64,000 bases of DNA from Chimonanthus salicifolius (Eukaryota; Streptophyta; Magnoliopsida; Laurales; Calycanthaceae), in assembly GCA_013350335.1 (NCBI GenBank), contig CM023538.1:45378201-45442200 (forward strand), read 5' to 3'. The notes under the pieces were generated by a model. That model saw nothing but the letters and a program-made list of their open reading frames with translations. It had not been told where the DNA came from and made no database searches. Position 1 is the first letter of the stretch; each line of letters starts with the position of its first letter. This document shows, piece by piece, positions 32,104 through 44,600 of this stretch. The translations under genes and the position numbers were made by a program.

Positions 32104-32724
32104 TTTTGTTATGATGATAGAAAATTTGTGATAATTGTTGGATACCCTTGTGAAGGGTTGAGATGATTTATTGATGAATTTAATTGGATTTATACTGTAA
32201 AAAGGGACTTATTGGAGTCAAGATGTTAAACCGCAATGAGACTGGTTGAATAAATTGCAAGGACTAAGAATATGTTTAAATAAACCCGAAGTGTGTATCT
32301 CAAGGTTGGTGTGTAGTCCATGTCCCTAAAATAATCTAATGTGATAATTATGTTGAATATATGAAAAGTAATGGAATGTGCTATGCTGCTATGATTGTGA
32401 GATTATGGTCATTATGTGATTATGACATATCTGTTGCCTATTTAATTGTGAATATGATTATTACTCACTGATATGTGCTTAGAAGATTATCTAGGACATG
32501 AGCATGGGATATTGTGTTAATAGGCATGATGATATTGAGAATTACTAGTGTTGGATGAGACCCAAAGAGTTTATAGGACTTGATGATGTACATTTCTCGT
32601 GTTTGGGCCCCAGTAGTATGAGTCCTTACTCCCTAGAGGAGGTTGGTGTGACAGGATAATGGTTTTGTTTAAGAAACCCTATTGGAACGGTGGCATCTAC
32701 TATGAAATTTGGTTATGTAGGGTT

Positions 32725-32855
32725 GCCGTCGAGGAGTATAGCTCTTTTCATGCTTCGCGTTGTAGGTTGCTTTCACGGCTATTTGTGGTTGTCGTTGAGG
32801 AGTATAGCCCCTTACATGCTTCGCATTGTAGGTCGCTCTCACGACTATTTTGTGC
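32725..32855. repeat. Two-copy 66-bp repeat
   Basis: GAGGAGTATAGC...CATGCTTCGC(A/G)TTGTAGGT(T/C)GCT repeats twice in tandem within LTR I. Confidence 0.7.
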
Positions 32856-32879
32856 ACTTGGTGTACAGTTCGCGCGAGT

Positions 32880-33150
32880 TCAGATACTCGTGAGCCTAAG
32901 CGTACGGTATTAACTTAGTAAGACGCATTGTGCAGGGTTAGATACTCGTGAGCTTATGCGGGAGGTATTGACTTAGTAAGATGGATTACGCAGGGTCACA
33001 TACTCGTGAGCCTCTGTGATACTAACTTAGTAAGACGGATTGCATAGGGTTAGATACTCGTGAGCCTATATAGGTGGTACTGATTTAGTAAGACGGATTG
33101 CTCAGGGTTAGATACTTGTGAGCCCTACTTGGATGGTACTAACTTTGTAA
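32880..33150. repeat. Tandem repeat, five copies of about 58 bp
   Basis: GATACTCGTGAGCC...CTTAGTAAGACGGATT...CAGGGTTA recurs at about 32882, 32940, 32999, 33052 and 33110. Internal to LTR I. Confidence 0.88.
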
Positions 33151-33850
33151 GTCGTATATTGATCACCTTAGAGTTGACTTAATCACCATAGTGGTGATGG
33201 GACATAGGGTTAGGTAGATTATCCATGTTATATGGAGATCTCCCACTTGTAAGTCGTGGTCTATGTCCCTCAAGGGATCATGATGTTTGACAGCCCGTTC
33301 CATAGAGGTATCTTGGGTGGACATTGTGTCCACGTTGATGAGATGGGTGGATATTGTGTTTATATTGATGAGATTGTTAGCATGATATGATAGCATAGCC
33401 TTATTTATATTCCATTTCATACATTATTATTATGTGGGTGCGTGAGTGTGCATCATTCATATTTCCTCATTGACTATTGTTTGCACTCACGTCCTTCCCA
33501 TTTCAAGTAATGTTGCACCGACTGGGTCTGAGGGACCTCAAGGAAGTGCTTAGTTTATCATGCTGCTTGATACGCCCTTACATATTGAGTTAACTGCTTT
33601 ATTTATTTGATTTGAGTTGATGTTGTTTATACCATTTTATTCATTGTGGATTTGGTTGAAATAAATTCTAAAATGTTTGATAACATTTATGGTAGAGAAT
33701 TTATATCTCCTTTGAGATATTAATGGTATTTGAGTTCATTTATGATCTCGATGATTGAGTGGTGAGTACATGTGTGTTTCCCACGTGTTATATTCGAAAA
33801 AGTAAAATTATTCTGCGTCACGTGCCTATGGTTTGGGTTAGGGCGTGACA

Positions 33851-34571
33851 ACAACAACAATTTCAGCTGGTGGATTTACCCAATTTCAACAAGAGACAGA
33901 ACTCATCTATGATCCCTCTCTCTGTTTTCTTTCACGAATATTGCATAGCCTGTTCGCCACAATAGATGTCGGTTTTTCTCCTATATGTGATTTGGTTCAT
34001 CGCTGCGCTCTCCTCAACAACGACCCCTTGTTTCTCTGGGCGCTCCTCTTCTCTAGATCTGTCATCTCCAACGCACAACTCTCAGATCTGACCACTCTCA
34101 GGCATTCCTCTTCGTCATCATTTCAAGCTTCTGCACCCAAGCTTCCATCCGTCTATGCAACCTGCCGAAGTCGTCGGTTTTGTTAAAAAAGAAGTCTCAT
34201 CTCTCTGTCCTTTTGGTGGTCCATCAGACTTCGTTTTTCAGTGCTCCAGCAAGACTACCATTTTGGATATTCAAGCAAAAAAAAAAAACCTTCACAAAAA
34301 AAGAAAAATTTCAGGTCATTTATCGCTTGTATTCTCCATTCGCAACCAATTAGTGCGTTGCCATTCAGTGTGCTGCTTATTAAAATCATCTCAGCAACTA
34401 GTTAGTTTACTGTCAATTCATCTTCACAATCAGTCAGTGTGCTGCCAATTCAATCTTCGCAGTCAGTCAGTGCGCTACCAACAACAAATCTTCGTGGCCA
34501 GTCAGTGTGCCATTTTTCGCAGTTTCCAAGCTTCGCGTTCCTTTCCATACACTCTTCAACTTGTGGGGGCG
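33851..34571 (+). other. Interior 3' part of the Copia-like element with CAGTCAGTGTGCTGCC repeats
   Basis: A short gag-like start is possible (ISAGGFTQFQQ, 33860 on) but matches no family clearly. From about 34340 to 34515 a degenerate unit AGTCAGTGTGCTGCCA repeats six to seven times, just upstream of the polypurine tract. The same unit occurs at the same place in the element at 56968-59432. Confidence 0.6.
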
Positions 34572-34763
34572 TGTTAAAATCTATTAGATACTAAAATATA
34601 TTATTTCTTTATTATTAGTTCCCAGAAATGTATTTTCCTAGTTTAGAGCTTTCCATATTTATTTGATTCTACCTACCATATTTGTATTTCTCTTACTGTA
34701 TAAATAAAGTCCAGAGTCTCTCCTTAATTCGAAAGGGGAGACACACCTCCAACTATTTTTACA
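34572..34763 (+). repeat. 3' LTR of the Copia-like element
   Basis: Starts TGTTAAAATC after the polypurine tract TTGTGGGGGCG, ends CTATTTTTACA. Pairs with 28648-28836. Confidence 0.85.
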
Positions 34764-35721
34764 AAATGACTAGAGGATTCAAACCCTTCATTTCTCAATT
34801 AAGAAGGGAATATTCTACATTCTTCCCAATTTAGGTCCAAAACCCATTCTGAAGTAAGGTTGATTGTCAATCCCCAAATTGAAAACCATTATCATCTGAA
34901 GGCCTACCTTAATCTCTATACCTCCTTCGTCATGATTCATTTCATGAGGACCAAACCCCATGCAGGCATGGAAAAACCCATATTTGTCCCTATTTCATGA
35001 AATAAATTAGCCAAACACTCCTCTAGATCCAAGCCCCAGCTCATTCACGTGTGCCAACTCCCATGAAACTATTCTTTCCCTTCCCAAATTAAAATCCCAA
35101 CCTAATCTCATTCTCAAACTTACATTTTGTCCCAAGTAGGTTGTCGCCATAAGATTTGCCCCATCACATTGTCCTACACAACTAAAAACAGTAATACCAA
35201 CTAGAAACAGGGATTTTCCTTTTGTGGAAGATGGACTTGTGAGGTGCAGGAAGAGACCCACGCCAAGACCTTGAGGGAAGAAAGTTGGGAAGTTTGGATT
35301 CTCCTTCGAACAAATGCAAGAGGGGAAAAATAGAGGAGAGGAGGAGGAAATGGGGTTTCTAGTGAATAAGAGGGTTGAAAATGAGTTTAGGGTCAAGTTT
35401 CGGGTGAAAAGATTTAAAAATACTCAAAAGTTCGCAAGGTATCGGAGTTCCATGTCTAAATATTAGAACTCCAATAAAAACGACAACATCTTGAGCTATG
35501 AAACTCAGAATTCGATGTTATTATACTTTTCGAAAAGCTCTTTAACTGATCTATCCAACAAAACAAATTTCATTCAAGTCAAATCAAAGGAGTTATTGTC
35601 AAGTTAGGCTTATTGTCAAGTCACCTAATTTTGAAGTTAACCTAGCCCAAACGGTGCTATGAATCACTTCCACGCATTATCTACAAAAATCCTCATTAAT
35701 TTTGAGGGTCAGGTCGTTACA
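34764..35721. other. Right part of another long LTR; no gene
   Basis: Ends GAGGGTCAGGTCGTTACA, the typical right end of the TGTRACGACC family in this window (compare GGTCAGGTCGCTACA at 26000). The left end is probably left of 28648 but was not resolved. Confidence 0.5.
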
Positions 35722-36289
35722 TCTAGGATCAGATTACCACTTGATGCAATGCAAATTGTAATTTTGAATTTAGGAGTTATTTCTGCATAGGACACTAGAA
35801 GTTAGGTGTTTGATTTTCATTGGTGCTTGTAATGCTATCCAAATCCAAATGAGAGTTTGGATTGCAACAACAGCTAGGACTAGAGTTTCTAAATTAGTGT
35901 TGGCCAAGCATTGTATTCTACAAATTCAGAATTTTATTAAAGTTATGAAGATTAAAGCTTTGTTTGGACGTCCCTATTGTGGTGAGTCTAATTTCTTTTT
36001 GAATTTAATTGTGTTATTGTGTAGAATTAATTCTAATTAGAGTAATTGGTATTATTTTAATTGCATTTAGAATTTAAATTTCAATTAGTGCATTTTCCAT
36101 TGTCTAATTAAAATTGTATTCCATAGCTTAATTAAATTTCATTAGAAGGTTCTCCGAGTTTAGACTGTATTTAAACCCTAGAAGGAGTTGTTTGAATTTA
36201 GACCGCACTGAAGCTCAAGAACATCAAAATCTGCGATTGAGACTTAAACTCCAAATCTAAATTCAAAATTGCAATTTGGACCGCATCAT
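35722..36289. other. Non-coding; no gene recognised
   Basis: AT-rich stretch with scattered stops. Phrases such as TTTAGAGTTTCTAAATTAGT show no family match. Confidence 0.4.
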
Positions 36290-36700
36290 CATCCTTTCCC
36301 CTTATTTCTACCCATGAATTGGATCCTCCCATTAATTTTGATACCATTATAAAATTATCTTACTATGAAATAGAAGTTTATCCTTTAATCCAAAATTATT
36401 TAAAATATGTCAGCCTATTGGCACTTCATAAATGTGACTTGACTTGTTCAATTGACTTTTTTAATCAATATGATTTTGATAGACATCCTTAAAGGTTTAA
36501 GGTTAGCTTCTCAACTGATATTGCCTGTATTGACATCTAAGCCAAAAGTATTGGATTTAAATTTTGCTCCTACAGACCAAAAACAATTGATAGGTATAAA
36601 TGTGTAAAAACATGTGAAAAAGATCCAAGAAATTCAGAAAATGGAAAACATAAAGGAGTTAATATTTGACATGTATTTCACTATATTTGAATGGTATAAT
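36290..36700. repeat. Dispersed AT-rich repeat R2, copy 2
   Basis: Aligns with 4490-4870 (TTATTTCTACCCATGAATTG and later blocks), same orientation, with small indels. Confidence 0.75.
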
Positions 36701-37472
36701 CCGATAAACTCAAAAATTTCACTAGCAATTGCTTATTCAAATCAAATCAGAGGAGAAACAACTTTATTTCAAACAAATTTTAAGAATAAATTAATGGTTC
36801 CTAAACCAAACAAGTGAATGGCATATAGAAATGCTCACCTACCTCAAACTATAATAAATGAAGAGTCCAACGAATAATAACATATTCAGATGGAAGGTAG
36901 ATATAATTGTGGGACCATCAAAATATACTAGAGCAACCTCTCAAAGAAATATAGAATGTTCTTCAATTCCATCAACCTCTCAAAAAAGTGTAGCTTTAAT
37001 CATAGGTCCTAGGTTTGACTCTCATTGTCACCCAATGCTCATGACTTGCAATGAGTTGCGTGCATCTGAAGTTGATGGTATATTGACCTTTTTTTACATT
37101 AAAAAAATGAGCATGATTCATCAACATGCGTCATCCTTGATGTCGTCAACATTAACAACTACCTCGTTATCCATTATTTAAAGGTAATTTGACATTAAAA
37201 TAAAAGTGTTATTCCTTTTATTAAATTAGTAATATCTAAAGTCTAAACTACTGCCTTTGATTTCATAAATGAATAAATGATCATCACTTGGATTGTTAGA
37301 ACAAGATTCTTTTCATGATTTTCTTGTGATCTTGGTTAAGCTTGCTTACTCTTTCCTCTCAAACTTTGTCGGGCTCCACCCCACTTAGCCTCGAGAGATG
37401 ATATTTTTTTTCCAACACCAATCCACAATCAATGAATGCTAACCCTTTTAATCGAAAAAGTTTCACATACAC
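36701..37472. other. Non-coding; no gene recognised
   Basis: AT-rich spacer up to the target site TACAC of the Tekay-like element. Nothing recognisable. Confidence 0.4.
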
Positions 37473-38525
37473 TGTAACGCCGCTCCCTTTTTCACTTGTC
37501 AAAAATCAGAGTATATTTTTTTTTATAAGTGAAAGAAAGCGGGTCGTCACGACGTGAGTCAAGTCCGAGTTTCCAAAACCCGACCCTTAACTGGCCACCT
37601 TTACGTGTGCGTGGCCTAAGTCTACTAAAATATTTTCACACACTTTTCTGTAATACCTGCGGAATAATTCATATGAATGAGATGCTATTCATATCATTGT
37701 CATCATTAAGCAGGAAAATCAATCACCATAAAATTCCAATTAAAACTTAAAGATTATCCAACCATAGTAAATAGTTTCTAAGTTATTACAATCCAAAATA
37801 TCAATCCTCCCAATACATCATTGTAATCAAAACTATGTAATATAAACTTCATTCTTTCCAAGCTCCTATGATTGGCTCCCTTCATGTCCCATGTCCTTTT
37901 CCTTGTCATTCAATGTTCCATCATCTATAAGGTAGAAGTAGGGCATTAGTTAACATGCCCAGTAGGTATTCCAAGTAGGGTTATGGTACACATAGGAGTA
38001 ATATAAATCAAGGGTATATACATCATGTCATATTTGCAAAACATCTTGTAAGTACTAAAAACGGTGCATGATGTTCATATCATAATCATGCTTACATATG
38101 TGTCATGTCATGAATATCAATGTCAATGAACTCTCACCCAATATCCATATCAAATCACATCATAAATCATATCATATATCAATCAATGGTTTCCTTGGCC
38201 AATTATGTCCACAGTGTTTGAGGAGACAACCACCAGGGCACTGTATGCCCATCCACAAATTAATCGGGATAATCGATGGAGTGTGAACTCCTCCCATTGT
38301 ACAGGGTTTCGGGACTACCTTCCCAGGAGCTCTTTGGCCCAATAAGCCATACTTTTCTATCAACTGGATGAGGCCAGATCTCAACAGTTCACATAGCTTC
38401 ATACAAGCTAGTCTCAAGCCCAAGTTATGTCCCGACAGCTCAGAACTTGACTTGCTGGTCATATGTGTTCCATCCCATGCCATGCATGAGGTAATGTATG
38501 CAAGAATGCCATATCTTTTAAACGC
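37473..38525 (-). repeat. 3' LTR of the Tekay-like element, truncated
   Basis: Aligns with 41700-42745 almost base for base (AACCCGACCCTTAACTGGCC, CACATCATAAATCATATCAT, TTTCCTTGGCCAATTATGTC). It stops after AACGCAT, where pol sequence begins, so the inner LTR part is deleted. Confidence 0.92.
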
Positions 38526-39741
38526 ATATATTAAGAGGGGAGGCCACTTCAGCTAGTTCCAAATCATGAGTGGCATAGTTGCGTTCATGGATTTTCAATT
38601 GCCTTGAACTATATGCCACCACATGATGCCTTTGAGTGAGAGAGCACCCAAGTCCTTCTCCTGAAGCATCACAGTATACTTCATATCCCTTGCCTCTCTC
38701 CGGCAAAATCAGAATGGGAGCGGTGGTAAGTTTTTGTTTCAGATCCTCAAACCTTCAATTGCGCACATCAGACCATTCAAATTTGACTCCTTTCTGAGTT
38801 AGTCGGGTGAATGGAGCCGCAATCTTGGAGAAGTCCATAATAAATTTGCGATAGTAACCAGCGAATCCCAAAAAGCTGCAGATTTCGGTTACATTCTTTG
38901 GAGCTTTCGAGTCTCTAACTGCTGCCACTTTAGCTGGGTCCACGGCTATTCCTTCTGCTGATATGACGTACCCCAAGAAGTTGACCTCAGGTAACCAGAA
39001 TTCGCATTTGCTTACTTTGGCATATAACTGATTCTTCTTTAGTGTGTCCAGAACTATCCTTAGATGCTCCGTGGAATAAATCAGAATATCGTCAATGAAA
39101 ACAATTATGAACTTATCCAGATAAGGGCAGAATATTATGTTCATTAGATCCATGAACACAGCTGGTGCATTGGTGAGTCTAAAAGACACGACCACATATT
39201 CATACAGTCCATACCGAGTTCTGAAAGCCGTCTTTTCTATGTCTTCATCCCCAACACGGATTTGATGGAAGCCTGACATAAGATCAATTTTGGAGAAATG
39301 GCTAGAGCCTCTGAGTTGATCGAACAGATCATCAATTCTATGCAGAGGGTACTTATTCCTGACAGTCAACTAATTCAATTTCCTATAATCCAGACACATC
39401 CGAAGAATACCATCTTTCTTCTTTATGAATAATACAGGTGCTCCCCAGGATGAGATGTTGTGCCGGATTCATCCTAGTCTGAGTAACTCATCAATTTGTT
39501 TCTTCAACTCAGACATTTCTGCAAGGGCCATCCGGTAATGAGGCAATGATACTAGAGTAGTGCTAGGATAGAGTTTAATCTCGAAGTTAATCTTCCCTTT
39601 TGGAGGCAAACTAGGGAGTTTTGTCGGAAATACCCCTGCGTAGTCTTTCACTGCAGCAGGTAGTTCAGCCACCGGCGCCTTGTTTAGTCTGATGTTGTTC
39701 AGTACGAGATCGTTCATTTCTTCATGTAATCTCCTGGTCAT
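38526..39741 (-). pseudogene. Tekay-like pol: reverse transcriptase and partial RNase H
   Basis: Reads leftward from 39741: the protease-RT linker (DELLRLG, then a stop near 39470), the RT fingers around a short broken stretch (39370-39470), then an open RT core from 39369 ([28 protein letters not shown]). The catalytic site is FIDDILIYS at 39099-39073. After it come [11 protein letters not shown] and [12 protein letters not shown], then RNase H start [15 protein letters not shown] and [19 protein letters not shown]. It ends at the deletion junction, so RNase H is cut and integrase absent. The RT catalytic Asp pair is intact but the frame is not. Confidence 0.93.
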
Positions 39742-40160
39742 AGGAATGCTTTGTCTGTTGGCATGTACTATAAACTGTTTTCACTAGGATGACCAGAATA
39801 TCATTCTGCGAAGGTGACAGTCAATGCTGGCCTAGAAGGTAGCCAACTAGTCCATGCCAAATTTGATGTCGTATTCTGTCATCTCGAGTACCAGATAGTT
39901 AAATTTAAATCTGAACTCAGAAAGTTCAGTATCTACGGAGGTGCAGATTAGACCCAGTGATGTGTCTCCAATAAGGGATACAATAGTGAGTGCAGTGGAC
40001 AGTTGTTGTATTAGGGTACCAGTAGTAGATATGAAGGTAGTAGATATAAAGGGGTGGGATACTACTGAATCAAATAATGTAAAAGCATAAGAACTACCAA
40101 CTATTGCCATACCTTGAATTACTGAGTGATCCACCGTCTCTAGAGGAGGAACCAAAGTAT
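39742..40160 (-). pseudogene. Tekay-like aspartic protease domain, degraded
   Basis: Minus-strand stretch with ...AFTLFDSVVSHPFIS near 40080, corresponding to the retroviral-type protease motif LFDSGASHSFIS of this family. The glycine of the D-S/T-G active site is replaced (D-S-V), so the enzyme would not work. It continues into VLEMTEYDIKFGMD, the usual LPLTEFDVILGMDWL region. Confidence 0.8.
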
Positions 40161-40221
40161 ATTGCCGTCCAGATCCTATCAGAATGGGTGCCCGTCCTGT
40201 CGGGTTATGTGCCCTGGATGC

Positions 40222-41228
40222 TTACGACTGAGCTGGCCAGGCTGGAGGATGGAAGAAACCCCTAAAGTAAGAAGCTCTATTGTTCTGCTGACACTCCCTC
40301 TTCATATGGCCTTGTTGGCCACACTGATAACAGGTGATAACCCTTCTAGGAGCTTGAGAGATTGGTCCTGATGTGGAGGACTGACTGGGACGATAACCAC
40401 CAGTGGAAACAGTAGATGTTGAGGGTCTCCCAAAGTTGGGTCTGAATTTCTTGCGACGGCAGAAAGTTCTTCCCCCGCTCTGACCTCGTCTGTTTTCCAC
40501 AAATCTGACTGTCTCCATTAGCTCTTATTCGGCTATACTTGCTCGACTGACCACTTCTACCAAACTAGCTGATTTGAAAATAGTGATTTTGGCTCTAATG
40601 TTAGGTTGCAGGCCTCGCTCAAACTTTAGAGTCTTCTTATATTCCGTGTCCACCATGTATAGGGCATAACATGATAGACGGAGGAATTCTTGATAATATT
40701 CAGCGACGGTCATAGTGCCCTGGACCAAGGCTATGAATGCCTGTGTTTGACGCTCTTTCTCCTTTTCTAGAAAGTAAGGTCTAGAAACATCCCAATGAAT
40801 TGGTCCCAAGTCATCTCTGTCCTATCCGCCGCTGGAATCTGTGCTTGTTGATGTTCTCTGACTTTCCAGCATTTGCTGGCATCATCTACTAGTTGTGAGG
40901 TAGCCAGCAGTATTCGGTCCTCATCACTGGTGATCTTAAGTAGCTTCTAGATCTTTGTGATGTTTTCAATCCAATTTTCTGCTCATGCGGATCCCTCATT
41001 CCCTTTGAAATAAGGGAGACGCTGCTGTTGGAAATCTTTGACCATTGTTCGATCCTGAGATTCATTGGAAGTAGTACCTCTATTGCCGTTCTGGTCTTGC
41101 TGTAGAACAAAGGTGACTACTGGCTGCACGAGGCTCTGTAACTCGGGAGGTACCTCAGGAAGGTTTACACTATCCTGTCCCTCTTCCTAATGGGAGTTCT
41201 GTTGGGTATTTCTTCTTCTTGGAGGCAT
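40222..41228 (-). pseudogene. Tekay-like gag with CCHC zinc knuckle, broken
   Basis: Starts at ATG 41228 (MPPRRRN) and has stops near 41190, 40985, 40950 and 40780. The central gag core is recognisable (TMTVAEYYQEFLRLS, FERGLQPNIRAKI). The C-terminal zinc knuckle CYQCGQQGHMKREC (CX2CX4HX4C, about 40290-40331) is intact. Gag would form the cytoplasmic particle and bind the element's RNA; this copy cannot. Confidence 0.9.
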
Positions 41229-41685
41229 TTTCCTAAGTCATCGAAACATTGACTGACTTAGTTTCTAACAAAAACTTGTGTTCAATACTTTGTAGTTCAC
41301 TTGCTCAAATAATCACAGGGAGAGGGAAGTTTGTTTAGTTCTCCTATTTATCACTTTGTGTTCCTTACTTGGGGAAATTGCCTAAGTATCATATAGTGTT
41401 CCTTATTTTGGGGAAATCATGATGTTTCTTGTTCGAGGGAGGGACGACTTAGTTCGATATGTTTGATAATTCTACAATTTATAGTGATTGTCCTTCCCTT
41501 GCTGTTGTTTTTCTCATGAAATGTTGTTCTTTGATTGAATGCTTACAGTTTGATCATCATCAAAGTAAATTAATCCGGCCCCCGTACAACAGACTCTGAA
41601 GAATCAGCCAGTTAGGATTCTTATCTGTCAGTGAGACATGGTACCATATTAATCTTACTTTGAGAGACTCAACACTTTCGGTTTC

Positions 41686-41697
41686 GCTCTGCTACCA
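41686..41697 (-). other. Primer binding site of the Tekay-like element
   Basis: TGGTAGCAGAGC on the minus strand, two bases from the 5' LTR end. It differs at one position from the initiator Met PBS TGGTATCAGAGC. Confidence 0.9.
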
Positions 41698-41699
41698 AC

Positions 41700-44600
41700 T
41701 ATAACGCCCCGCCCTTTTTCATTTGCCACAAATTAGAGTATATTTTTTTTATATATGTGAGAGAGAGCGGGTCGTCACGACACGAGTCAAGTCCAAGTTT
41801 CCAAAACCCGACCCTTAACTGGCCACCTTTACTTTTGCGTGGACTAAGTCCACTAAAACATTTTCACACGCTTTTCTGTACTACTTCCGGAATAATTCAT
41901 ATGAATGAGATGTTATTCATATCATTGTCATCATTAAGCAGGGAAAACCAATCACTATAAAATTCCAATTAAAACTTAAGGATTATCAATCCATAGCAAA
42001 TAGTTTCTAAGTTATTATAATTCAAAATATCAGTCCTCCCAATACATCATTGTAATTAAAACTATGTAATATACTTTCCAAGCTCCTACTCTTGGCTCCC
42101 TTCATGTCCCATGTCCTTTTCCTTGTCATTCCCTGTTCCATCATCTATAGGGTAAAAGTAGGGCATTAGTCAACATGCCTAGTAGGTATTCCAAGTAGGG
42201 TTATGGTACAAATAGCAGTAATATAAATCAAGGGTATATACATCATGTCATATTTGCAAAACATCTTGTAAGTACTAAAAACAGTGCATGATGTTCATAT
42301 CATAATCATGCTTACGTATGTGTCATGTCATGGGTTTCAATGTAAATGAACTCTCACCCAATATCCATATCAAATCACATCATAAATCATATCATATATC
42401 AATCAATGGTTTCCTTGGCCAATTATGTCCACAGTGTTTGAGGCGGCAACCACCAGGGCACTATATACCCATCCACAAATTAATCGGGATTACAGATGGA
42501 GTGTGGACTCCTCCCACTGAGCAGGGTTTCGGGACAGCCTACCCAGATGCCCTTTGGCCCAATAAGTCGTACCTTTTTATCAACTGGACGAGGCCAAATC
42601 TCACCAGTTCACATAGCTTCATACAAGCTAGTCTCAAGCCCAAGTTATGTCTGAACCGCTCAAAACTTGATTTGCTGGTCATATGTGTTCCCTCCCTTGC
42701 CATGCATGAGGTAATGTATGCAAGAATGCCATATCTTTTAGAACGCATCATATCATTGAAAATCAGTTCATAAACATATATAATTTATTTAACCAAAGTA
42801 TTCATTATATTTTGAATAAAACTAGTACAATATTATACTCCATAATGTTCTCAATAAGGTAGGAATCCTACCAATGTCCGATGTACTGTCCATTTCTTAT
42901 TTTGCAAGGACAACGTTAACGATTGCGTGAAACAGATCGAAATCTCTTTGCGAACTTCTTTACCTCATCAAATTCAAACATACATTTCAGTTACATCTTC
43001 CATTCTAATTCTATCACCCCTTACACCCTACAAGAGGCTCTGGAAGGTAATCCAAAAATATAACCTTCTAATTCAGTCAAATCTGGGATTTAGTCGACTA
43101 AATCACACCCAAATACCATATGTACTTTATCCGTAAACTTTCAGTCGACTGAATAATAAGATTCAGTCGGCTGAAATACAACCAGATCTCATACATGCTT
43201 AGCCAGTACACTTTCAGTCGACTGAATCAAAGCTTCAATCGGCTAACTTTGGGTCAAATCCTCTGTGTTCTCGGCCAGCACACTTTCAGTCAACTGAATC
43301 AAAGATTTTGTCGTCTAACTTTGGGTCAGATCCTCTGTGTTCTCGGCCAGTATACATTTAGTCGCCTGAATAATAAGATTCAATCGGCTGAAATACCAAC
43401 AGATCATTTACGTGTTTGGCAAGTATACTTTCAGTCGACTGAATCATAAGATTCAGTCGGCTGAAACACACCAGATCACTTACATGTTTGGTAAGTATAT
43501 TTTTAGTCGATTGAATCATATGATTCAGCTGGCTAAAATACCAACAGACCCCATATGTGCTTAACCAGTATACTTTCAGTCGACTGACTTTGGGTTAATT
43601 CATTTGTATGCCAGGCCAGTCCATTTTTAGTCGACTGACTTTGGGTTAGTTCATTTGTATGCCAGGCCAGTCCACTTTCAGTCGACTGAATCATAAGATT
43701 CAGTGGGCTGAAACACCTAGATATCCCTTGTGTGCTCCGCTAGCACACTTTCAGTCGACTGAATCTCAGGATTCAGTCGACTGACTTTTTGTCAGTTCTC
43801 TATGTTTGCATTCTTTGTAAGGCCCTTCTCCTTGAAATCCATCCTTATCATATTTAAACATGGATTTCATATTTAATACTTCACTTTAATAAACTTATCC
43901 TACCCACTAGCCAAGGTTAGGGTTTTTCATAATCAATCCATTCTTAGTATCGTTGCATGGATTCGAATTTCATATTTATGGTTGTTTTGTTTCAACCCAT
44001 AACCATCCTCTGGATGGATTTCCAATTCTATGTCCTTATATCAATTTGGTCATTCATTCCAACTAGTTATGAAACCCATGGGTTCGACCACACTATAGCC
44101 AAACCTATGATTTCCTTGGATTCATTCCGATGTTATCAAGCCTTAGATATACCTTCCTTCAGTCTCCTTATTTTCTGTCTTTTCTTCCTTAATTCCTTTT
44201 CTCCTTTCTTTGTTCTTCAAAGTCTCCAAGTATAGAGGTAGAGGTGGGAGAGAGAGATGAGAGGAGAGAAAATCCTTTGCTCAATGAGGAGGAATCGGCC
44301 AAGGGGTGCGGAGTGCCCCTTGGTTTGTGTATTTTTGTATAATAGCCTTAAACCCTTAACTTCCTCTCATAATGCTCTGGTTTAACCAATGAGACCCTTG
44401 GTTAAAATAAGAGTCCCTTGGCTTTTTTCTCATGAGATGAAAACCCTTCATCTTCTTAACTTAAGCAATACCTTAATTCAACTTGAACTCACTAGTGGTT
44501 GACCAAGTCAACCACATCATGGTCAGCCATGCATGTGCTGAATTGGTTACCACATGGCACTAGGGTCCCACTTGGCCATGTCACTTGATGATGTATCATC

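Larger units (their letters stand above)
29260..33850 (+). mobile_element. Candidate solo LTR I, nested, itself carrying LTR E
   Basis: The right end GTTTGGGTTAGGGCGTGACA is a typical end of the long LTR family. The best left end is TGTAATGGGCCAACCC. The flanks (AAAAT, ACAAC) do not match well, so the left boundary is uncertain. Without LTR E it is about 2.6 kb. No coding domain. Confidence 0.4.
28648..34763 (+). mobile_element. Non-autonomous Copia-like LTR element with nested insertions
   Basis: Direct LTRs at 28648-28836 and 34572-34763 share TCTATTAGATACTAAAATAT, TTCCTAGTTTAGAGCTTTCC and GTCTCTCCTTAATTC. The polypurine tract TTGTGGGGGCG lies just before the 3' LTR. Without the inserted LTR at about 29260-33850 the interior is only about 1.1 kb with no pol. 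Layout and 3' repeat module match the element at 56968-59432. No TSD was found, and a clear PBS is absent after the 5' LTR. Confidence 0.8.

Noticed and set aside
28550..35721. A single LTR pair TGTGAGACCCC...GGTCGTTACA around the Copia-like element
   Set aside because: The flanking five bases (TGTTA, TCTAG) do not match, so the two ends were not joined into one element.
37529..37750. Open frame repeated at 41757-41960
   Set aside because: Both copies lie in the paired LTRs of the Tekay-like element. The similarity is due to the LTR and not to a gene family.
43085..43800. Short palindromes with variable spacers resembling a CRISPR array
   Set aside because: Spacing is irregular, spacers are themselves related, and the array is inside a retrotransposon LTR.
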